From Corinectria fuckeliana (taxonomy: Eukaryota > Ascomycota > Sordariomycetes > Hypocreales > Nectriaceae), in assembly GCA_019137255.1 (NCBI GenBank), contig WPDH01000100.1, positions 372,001-436,000 on the forward strand: a stretch of 64,000 nt of DNA. Direction: 5' to 3'. Under the pieces are notes generated by a model that was given only the letters and a program-made list of their open reading frames with translations, was not told the origin of the DNA and did no database searches. Shown here piece after piece: positions 56,998-64,000 of the stretch (position 1 is its first letter; each line of letters starts with the position of its first letter). A program made the position numbers and the translations under genes.

Positions 56998-57487
56998 TGT
57001 TGACACTAAGGTATGAGGCCTAAGACGGTGCTACAGAGAATCAGTGGTTGAATTTCAGGGGTGTATTGAGCGATGAAGATAGATCGGCGGACTGCAGACG
57101 TATATTCAGGGCATTGCTTTTCCTTCGTCAACTATGGATTATAGCGTCATACCTCCAGCCTACCTATCTGCGTCTAAGCGGGTAGCTTGGTTTATGCAAT
57201 ATGCCCTCAAGTGTGACTTGCAAGGCCCATCGCCTTGAGTATTTTTCGAGGCGTATACATACAGTGTGCATGACAGTGCATGAGAGCGCGAACACGGTCT
57301 GCTTATCTGCTTATCCGGGGGTCGGGATCAAAATCTCCGACCCATCACTCTCGAAAGCTCCTGACAGGAGTCGCAAAGACGCGTGCTTGTACAGTCCCGT
57401 CCTGCACGAAGCCAAGCCAAGCCAGTTGCCAGGCTCTTCTCGAACAAGGCACCTGCCGGCACGCTTCGTCGCGCATTCGCTACAACC
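56998..57487. other. intergenic between HDA1 and the RS-rich gene
   Basis: 3' flank of HDA1 and promoter of the next gene. No supported feature. Confidence 0.6.
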
Positions 57488-60448
57488 ATGGACCGCGATC
57501 GAGGTAGGAGGTAAGTGAATATCTGGATTCCTTTGCCCCCGTTGTCCTGCCCAGTCCCATCATCATCCCATTTACCCACCCACCTCGGACCGTCCTGGAC
57601 GCCATCATTATCCGACATTATATTGGGCTGGACACTCGCTTTTATACCTTTTGGACTGGTCGCGCATACTTTGGAACGTGTTTGAATGGCATTTTGGAGC
57701 GTCAACCACTGAGAGGATCGAAGCACCGCCACCTGATCCGTTCGCACGATGGATCCGTACCGGACTACACGATATTGGGGACGACGGCAAGGCACAGGTC
57801 AAGGCGCAAGTCAAGACATATCGCAGAACGAAGCCGACCCAGTTCAGGAAGCGACTGCGCACCCACCTTCGGTAGCAGAACCAAGAATTGTCGCCCTCGA
57901 TGACCAGTACACGACTTCCGGCGTCTCTTTCACCGAGATGATGGCTGAGGACTATATCTTCTCATGGACTGACCTGGGCGGGCCCGCTCCCTCCCTGGCG
58001 TCCTCTGTGTCCTTGACGCATGTCGAATACAGAGCCGAAGAGCCCGATACTGCCCCGCAAATCTCCGAGCGGGAACGCCAACCCTACGCGTTGAACTTTC
58101 ATGACCTCTATACGATGATCCCGACTCGCGCCCCGGAGAGATTTCGGGTCGGCCAGCTCCTGTACGGGATCAACTGCAACGGCGACTGGGCAAAGCACGC
58201 CATCGACTTTGTGAGATACAGGAAACAAAGGTTCCTGATCATTTGGGAGGTCTAGCAAATCTCTGGGGATTGCCGGCGATGGGCTCGAGTGCTGTTCGCC
58301 CACTTCCATCCTTCAGTGCAGCCACGTGATGTCTTTCTAAGAGGGCGCTTCTTCAGGCCCTGTAACCACTCCAAGAGGGACGTCGAGGAAGAATATATGG
58401 CGAGACTGTTCTCTCGTGTGGATCCGACAGCGAGACGACGACAAACACGGCTACAAATCACTGGTCCCAGCCCCCTATGGCAGGTGGCGTCGACTCAATC
58501 TCTGGACAACCGCCAAAGACCAATGGACATGCATTTCTGACCATTGGGGAGGCTCTATCCTGGTCACGTTTACAGTGATTACAAACGGCAGCGCGAATCG
58601 ACCAGTCTTTATTTGAACCCTTATGCGGCAACACAGCGGTCCCTTTTTTTTATTGGATGATATTTTTCATTCTTTTCATTCTTGTTCGCTTTGCCCCTAG
58701 AGACGACCCACAAACACACACTTCATCATGCAGACAATTTCGTTTGACTAGCGCTAACTTGCGAAAGGTATGACGATGGGGAAGTCGTTAGGTATGGCGC
58801 TGGAGAGTCGTGGAGACCTACACCTAGAGGGGGGGATCGATCACCTCGCCGAACTCGCAGCCCAATCAGGGAAAGAGTAAGGAGTCCACGACCACGAAGT
58901 CCACGTCCCCGGAGTCCTCCTCCTGCAGGGTCCGATAGTTACGTCCCTGGAAGATACCCACCACGCCGACGCTCCCGAAGTGGCGGTGATCGATATCGAC
59001 GAGAGCGGTCAAGGGAGCGAGAGAGCCCACGCAGACGAACTAGATCTCCGATGAGACGGCCGTCTCCCCCTCGGCGTAGCTTGTCGAGGAGACCTTCGCC
59101 TATGCGAGCTGACAGGTACGAGCGCCCTCGGTCTCCAGTCAGAGACTGGGACCGTGACCGCGAGCGAGACCGCGAGCGAGACCGCGAACGAGACCGCGAA
59201 CGAGACCGCGAACGAGACCGGCCGAGAGAGCGAGAATGGGATTGTGAGCGAGTTCGCGATCGAGAGCGTGACTTCGACCGTCGTGATGACAGGTGAGCAT
59301 AGATCAAGCCGTACTTTATTTTTAACATCCAGCAACTAACTCGCAAAAGACGGAGATCCCGGTCTCCATTCAACAGAGATCGACGCGAAAGAACTCCTCC
59401 TCTAGGAAGATCACCACCTCGAGGACCCGGTGGCGGTGGCTCTTATCGACCACGCTCACGGTCACCCAGCCGACGGGGTGCTGATCGATACCAGTCGTAT
59501 CGGCGAGTATCCCCGCCGCCTAGAGAGTCGGGTATCTCTTCGGCAATTACCTCTCAGTCAGTATCAGGCAGATCTTCGCCTCGCCCGAGCTCAATCAGAG
59601 CCCGGTCACCACCAGCGCAGTCTCGCGAAGATTCTCCCCACCACCCCGGTCCCCCCGCAGCCGCACCTCCCAGGGACGCTCCCCACCCCTTGGGATATGA
59701 GTCGACTCCCCCGGCCTCAAGGTCACCACCTCGTGGCCCGGCTGCTTTGAGAGCCCCTCCTACTGGGCCTGCGGCAAACAGGAGCTTCACTGTACCCGCC
59801 GTGTCGCCCGTTCCTCCGGTGGTACGAACTCAGACGCCCACAGCTCCTCCCCTTCGTTCAGGCACAACCAGCCCGACAAACCCCCCAGCAGGCCCTAGGG
59901 GCTATGTTCCTCCAGCTCGAGGCGGGTTTGCGCCTCGGGGTGGGCGAGGCGGATGGCCTCAGCCGCCTGCAAGACACATGTCTGGGCCTTCACCAACTCC
60001 CTCGACGCCCAACGGCTCTTCGTCTATTCCCACTGGCCCTCGGGCGACGCCTTCCAACGGCCCCCAGCTATCCACTCCCGCACAAAATAGACCATTCAAT
60101 CCTCCCACTGGCCCTTCAGCGCAGCATCCGGGCAGTATCCGTCAAACACTGGCACAAAGTATGCTAGCGACCTTGCCGCCTCTCATTCCGGGAGGCAAAC
60201 TGGATCCCTCCATGACTCCTGCCGCCCTTGGCGTTACGCGGGAGATCGAACCGCACTACCGGAAACTCAAGGACGAAGAAGAGAAGCTGCGGGACGAGCT
60301 GCAGGCTAAACAGGAACGCTTGCGGAAAAGCTTGTACAACTGGGATCGACTAGAACGCGACTCACGCGCCTGGGAATTGCGCAGCGACCTGAGCGAGAAG
60401 AGCATGAAGAATATGGCGGGCGAGGGCATGGGTGGGGCGGCTTTCTGA
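57488..60448 (+). CDS. RS/RD-rich protein, SRRM-like, with a 1257-nt first intron
   Basis: Proposed exons 57488-57510, 58768-59292 and 59350-60448; 548 aa. Exon 1 encodes MDRDRGRR, and its donor GTAAGT at 57511 pairs in phase with the acceptor at 58767 (branch GCTAAC) to give RRYDDGEVVRYGAGESWRP, a sensible N-terminus. The second join gives DRRRRSRSPFNRD. The body is Arg/Ser/Pro rich (RSPRRTRSPIRERVRSPRPR), with a 12-bp RD/RE tandem repeat, then Pro/Gly-rich sequence with RGG motifs (ARGGFAPRGGRGG), and a C-terminal coiled coil (YRKLKDEEEKLRDELQAKQE). Such proteins are usually nuclear and splicing-associated. No RRM is seen. Exon 1 is less certain because the first intron is very long for this genome. 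Confidence 0.72.
57749..58255 (+). CDS. hypothetical open frame inside the long intron
   Basis: ATG at 57749 opens 168 codons (MDPYRTTRYWGRRQGTGQGA ... FVRYRKQRFLIIWEV) lying wholly within the first intron of the RS-rich gene, same strand. Composition is balanced, with no low-complexity bias (for example DLYTMIPTRAPERFRVGQLL). If a GT at 58251 is joined to an AG at 58432, the frame would extend as RDDDKHGYKSLVPAPYGRW and on to the stop at 58616. No family is recognised. It may be a nested or inserted gene, or chance. The coding status is unproven. Confidence 0.35.
   Translation: MDPYRTTRYWGRRQGTGQGASQDISQNEADPVQEATAHPPSVAEPRIVALDDQYTTSGVSFTEMMAEDYIFSWTDLGGPAPSLASSVSLTHVEYRAEEPDTAPQISERERQPYALNFHDLYTMIPTRAPERFRVGQLLYGINCNGDWAKHAIDFVRYRKQRFLIIWEV
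59161..59220 (+). repeat. 12-bp coding tandem repeat, five copies
   Basis: CGAGCGAGACCG (two copies) and CGAACGAGACCG (three copies) run head to tail, encoding alternating Arg-Asp/Arg-Glu. The stretch is prone to length change. Confidence 0.9.
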
Positions 60449-61182
60449 GGTGGTTGGTCTTGTCCGTTGGCTGCATCCGGGACATTCGAGTACGGCGCAA
60501 AGGGGGTCAAAACAACTGCTTTGCCTTAATTAGCCAGTCGCAGTCCAGCGCGTGTGGCTCCGAACTGGACAGCGGCGTTTTTTACAATGTACATTAGCAA
60601 CTGTAGCAGTATCACACGTTTCTAGCATCAGCTTTGACATGAGATACCCTCTACAAAAGGCGCCGCTAGATTCCAAATGTAAACATTATTGTAACAATCT
60701 GATGACCGCCAGGTTCTGCCTCATGTTACGTTACTGTGATGTCATGCAGGGCTCTTTTGTCGATTCTTCTGGTGTCAGAATAGCTTCATTTGGCTCAGAC
60801 TTCTGCCGACGCACTCTGATTTGTACCACCACACGCCAGACGGAATTTTTGAAATTTTCCAGCTCCCCACGTAGGGCGGGCACGCTACAAGTCGATCCCG
60901 GGCTCGAGATTCCCAAGATATGTACACAACAAGCAAGTAACAATGCTAATAAACCGTTTGAGCAAGCGAAGCCTTAACTACATCTCCTTTATTGTGCCAA
61001 AGCCAGTTGATCAGCGCGAATTCCAGCTCATAACGTGAGTGCATAAAATCATAATCATACAGCGCGTATATAAGCTCGTAAGTAAAGGGAAATGTCAGGT
61101 TTGAAATAATTACAGGCCTGTGTGTTCCTGCAATGGGGCTGGTTTGCTCGTTGGTTTGCTTGTCTGTTGGCGCCGACTGCGA
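60449..61182. other. convergent intergenic
   Basis: 3' flanks of the RS-rich gene (+) and the F-box/LRR gene (-). No supported gene. Confidence 0.6.
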
Positions 61183-63495
61183 TTACCAGGCGTAGGCGGT
61201 TTCGTCATCGTCCTGGTCGCCGTCCCAATCACCATCGGATTCAGTACGGTCTTCGTCCATAAAGTCCTCCATGCCATATTGCAGTTCAGTGGGCTTCTGG
61301 TTGTCGAAAACGATGGAAACGGTGGTGCAGAGTCCTTGGATCGCTGGCATGGCTAGTGCAGATGCCTCGTCGAGTTGCGCTGTCAGCTCAGCATCGGGAG
61401 ACGCAGACGCTGGCGCCGGTTGATCATCCTCCTGGTCTTCGGATGATTCAAATTCGCCCTCGTCAGTGTCCGGGTCCCTATAGGTCGGTCTGTTACGTAG
61501 ACCGCGCAGACCTTTGGTATTATTGCTGTTCCGCGACTCCGAATCAGATGGTTGGACAGCAATTCGGGAGCTCCGACGGGATGGCTCATGGGGAAGTCTG
61601 AGCTTTTTCTTGGACATCTCCGGTGGCGCTGGATGCTCCTCGTCAACTGGTGGCTGCCGCAGAGATGCGTGTGTCCGTGGTGGCTGGTATGGCCGGAGGA
61701 AGACTCTATCCAACCTCTTTCGCCACTGGTGGCGCATATGTGCCCGTGCTTTCCACGGTATGTTGAGCATTGTCTTGACGGCAAGATGCCGGAGGTTTGG
61801 TAGGTCGCCGGCACTGTCGATGAGTGACTTGAGGAACATTTCTGCCGTTTCCAGGCTCCAATGCCGAATGTGCTCAAAATCGAGCACGCGGAGGCTCCTC
61901 GGCCATTTCGGAATCTGATGCGGCAGCAGCGCGTGCTCATACATTGGATCGGAGTCATTGTTGACGAGGGACAGGGAGTCGTGGAGGCGGAAATATGACA
62001 GGTTCATTCGCAGCTCTTCCAGATCAGGGCATGCATCAGCCAAGCCTGGCAAAAAAGCCATGTCCAACGACTGGTTATGCGAAAGGATGAGACTGCGCAG
62101 ATTCCGGCCGTGGGTAAGCAGGAATGGTTCCAAGTCGTCAGATTTTACCTCCCAGCAGTTGATCAGTCCGAAATGAATCAAGCCCTTCGGTAGGAGGGGA
62201 AGCATGCGGTGGTTCATGACAGTTGACGATTCGAACACGAGGTGTGTCAGCGATTGGAGTTTTGAAATGGCGTCGGCAATGGAGTCAATGACGGCGCCGT
62301 CTTCATTGTACAGTTCCAGTTCGCGCTCTTCATCTCCGGGCTTGGGCCGTGGTTTATACAACGATGGAACTTGGAAATTGGTAAAGCTTAGCTTGGTGAG
62401 ATGGGTGAATGAGGGGTCTTGATGCACGCGTGCGATGTCCTTGATAGTTGCGACATGTCCTCCGAGAAGTCGTCCACTCCACTCCCAACTTCTCAACGCA
62501 GTATGAAACGGCTTTTTGTTAGTAGTCTCTGGTTCGGTGGCACATGGCATTAGTGCACGGAAGATATCCTCCGAATATTGCCACCTGACGGTTCGATCAA
62601 GCTCTCTGTAGGGGGGCTGATCATATTGAGTGAAGAATACAAGCTCCTTGAGGCGTGACAAAGGGTGCACAATTTTGAACAAGACAGTCTGCGGCACGAC
62701 TTGAATATCTATGTAGACAGACTCGATCCTGACGCGGTAGTTCAGTCGAGTCTCAGAAGGCGGGCGCTCCAAGAGAGCGGCAAGCCGTTTCGCCTTACCC
62801 GAAGTGGTGATTGGCGGGCATCGATAGATGGCTGTGAGGGCAGGATCGCAGAAAGCCTTGCATGTTGTGGCGGCGTTGATAAGCCAGTTGACATCAAGGG
62901 TATCATACCCGCCAGTGGTAGCTGCGTAGTAGAATATATCGATCCACACACCGTAGGGCATTTGAGGACCAGACCAATCTGGGATGAAGCCTTGCGGCAA
63001 GGGAGGTTCTGGGGACTGGGGCACAACACGTCGCTTCTTGGCGGCGTTTGGGGATTCTTTTGAGCGACTCGGCCGTTTCCTGGTGGGTTGCCGACGTGGT
63101 GTTTTGTTCTGGGGAAGTAATTCCGATGGGTTTATTGTTGCTCGATGGGGGATCGCCGCCTGGCGTGCACTTCTACGGCTGCCGTTCCTCTGGCTATGGG
63201 GTTTTGTTGCAGCTCGACGCGTGAGTCGGCGAGGGCGAGACCCGAATTGAGTATTATCGCCAGAGGCCGCCTCGCTGTCTAGGTCTGACTCAGTGGCATC
63301 GTCGGCGCCTAGACGGGAGGAGTCAGAGCCATCATCGCCACCACTCGAAGAGTTATCGCAATACTGGGGGCGAGAATGTGATCGTATCGAGGTGCGAGGT
63401 GGGCGAACGCCCTGCGTGCGAGACGCTCTAGTCGGGTTGCGACGGGTCGCATGATCATCGTGGGGCTGCTGGTCAACAGCTCGTGTCCTAGCCAT
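61183..63495 (-). CDS. F-box/leucine-rich-repeat-like protein with disordered basic N-terminus
   Basis: Single exon, 770 aa, true ATG at 63495 (MARTRAVDQQPHDDH). The first 170 residues are Arg/Ser/Thr-rich and likely disordered, with NLS-like KRPSRSKE and AAKKRR. An F-box-like segment follows (MPYGVWIDIFYYAATTGGYD, INAATTCKAFCDPALTAIY), then leucine-rich repeats (THLTKLSFTNFQVPSL, SLTHLVFESSTVMNHRMLPL, NLRSLILSHNQSLDMAFL, DLEELRMNLSYFRL, LRVLDFEHIRHWSLETAEMF, NLRHLAVKTML). The C-terminus is acidic (ESDGDWDGDQDDDETAY). The architecture is that of an SCF substrate receptor, and the nuclear signals suggest nuclear targets. The pattern matches fungal F-box/LRR proteins without a defined substrate. 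Confidence 0.82.
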   Translation of the reverse strand: MARTRAVDQQPHDDHATRRNPTRASRTQGVRPPRTSIRSHSRPQYCDNSSSGGDDGSDSSRLGADDATESDLDSEAASGDNTQFGSRPRRLTRRAATKPHSQRNGSRRSARQAAIPHRATINPSELLPQNKTPRRQPTRKRPSRSKESPNAAKKRRVVPQSPEPPLPQGFIPDWSGPQMPYGVWIDIFYYAATTGGYDTLDVNWLINAATTCKAFCDPALTAIYRCPPITTSGKAKRLAALLERPPSETRLNYRVRIESVYIDIQVVPQTVLFKIVHPLSRLKELVFFTQYDQPPYRELDRTVRWQYSEDIFRALMPCATEPETTNKKPFHTALRSWEWSGRLLGGHVATIKDIARVHQDPSFTHLTKLSFTNFQVPSLYKPRPKPGDEERELELYNEDGAVIDSIADAISKLQSLTHLVFESSTVMNHRMLPLLPKGLIHFGLINCWEVKSDDLEPFLLTHGRNLRSLILSHNQSLDMAFLPGLADACPDLEELRMNLSYFRLHDSLSLVNNDSDPMYEHALLPHQIPKWPRSLRVLDFEHIRHWSLETAEMFLKSLIDSAGDLPNLRHLAVKTMLNIPWKARAHMRHQWRKRLDRVFLRPYQPPRTHASLRQPPVDEEHPAPPEMSKKKLRLPHEPSRRSSRIAVQPSDSESRNSNNTKGLRGLRNRPTYRDPDTDEGEFESSEDQEDDQPAPASASPDAELTAQLDEASALAMPAIQGLCTTVSIVFDNQKPTELQYGMEDFMDEDRTESDGDWDGDQDDDETAYAW

Positions 63496-64000
63496 CGCAA
63501 CGTGGCACCTGATAGCAAAAAGTCATGTTAGCGCATTTTTCAATAGGTAGAGAGTCCGCTTGGCTCGGAAAGAATCAAAAGCGATGCCTGTGGGTGGAAA
63601 CAAAGATGCTGGCGCAAGGAGATGGTGAACACACCTATGAAGCAACGGCCAGGTGTTGCCTTGTCCGGAAGCGCTGCGCTCGGATTTGCGTAGCAAAGGC
63701 TGGTAGCGCACAGGTGAGTTGCAGTCTCACTACGGAAGCCCTCCCTCCATGCGCATTTGCTGTTGCTTTTCCAGCTGAGGAAACAAGGATGAGTTGGCAA
63801 AGTAGCTCGGGCAAAGGGTGGCAAGTTGACGAGGTTGCACGATTGTCTGCAGTTGGAGGAGGGTCGGAGGGGCACAATCGAGCCGGGTGCCTGGAAGAAG
63901 GTCAGCCTCGCACTAGTGACGCATAGCGTCAGTAGTGGGGCGGTTGAATGGCCAATCAAACAGGGCACATACTTGTACTGTAAAGAAGATTTGATCCATT
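63496..64000. other. intergenic at the right edge
   Basis: Promoter side of the F-box/LRR gene. No other gene is supported before the window ends. Confidence 0.55.

Noticed and set aside
58289..58540. separate 83-codon open frame after the nested one
   Set aside because: It overlaps a better continuation in another frame (58433-58616) and has no domain pattern. It is mentioned only as a possible part of the nested gene.

Overview
The window is nuclear DNA of a filamentous ascomycete, most likely a Sordariomycete and possibly Hypocreales. Genes are mostly single copy and interrupted by short introns (about 50-90 nt, GTAAGT-like donors, CTAAC/CTGAC branch sites, CAG or TAG acceptors). The gene set (SidF, SidI, a SIT-type siderophore transporter, Ypt31/Rab11, Brx1, Hda1, Ies2, a Pex14-type peroxin) is typical of Pezizomycotina. 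The species cannot be named from the sequence alone. Exon boundaries below come from hand splicing, checked by reading frame and intron phase.

Layout. 0-1.7 kb: 5' part of an SPX-domain phosphate transporter that runs off the left edge. 3.9-7.9 kb: a heavily decayed ABC-B transporter pseudogene. 9.7-20.1 kb: an iron/siderophore block made of an AMID-like FAD/NAD(P)H oxidoreductase, a siderophore-type MFS transporter, SidF acyltransferase and a SidI-type acyl-CoA ligase. 20.1-26.3 kb: an accessory, gene-poor stretch with a poly-C/NN assembly scar, an unidentified decayed coding remnant and a frameshifted C2H2 zinc-finger gene. 26.3-27.7 kb: a Gag1-like clamp protein, followed by about 4.8 kb without a convincing gene. 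32.4-36.5 kb: a Gln/Pro-rich gene with tandemly duplicated exon-intron modules, split by one in-frame TAG. 38-47 kb: Ies2 (INO80 complex), a Pex14-type peroxin and a 1341-aa chromodomain protein. 48-57 kb: Ypt31/Rab11, Brx1, an F-box protein and class II histone deacetylase Hda1. 57.5-60.4 kb: an RS/RD-rich protein whose first intron (1257 nt) encloses another open frame. 61.2-63.5 kb: an F-box/LRR-type protein.

How genes work together. The clearest functional unit is the siderophore block. SidI would make the mevalonyl-CoA type acyl-CoA and SidF would transfer the derived acyl group to N5-hydroxyornithine. Both proteins end in peroxisomal PTS1-type tripeptides (SKL and PKL). The MFS protein would move the siderophore. 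All five perfect copies of the SreA-type GATA word ATCWGATAA that I could find by eye lie in the non-coding DNA of this block, two of them upstream of the AMID-like oxidoreductase. That makes the oxidoreductase a candidate additional iron-regulated member. A second theme is chromatin: Ies2, the chromodomain protein and Hda1 lie within 20 kb, but nothing shows they are co-regulated.
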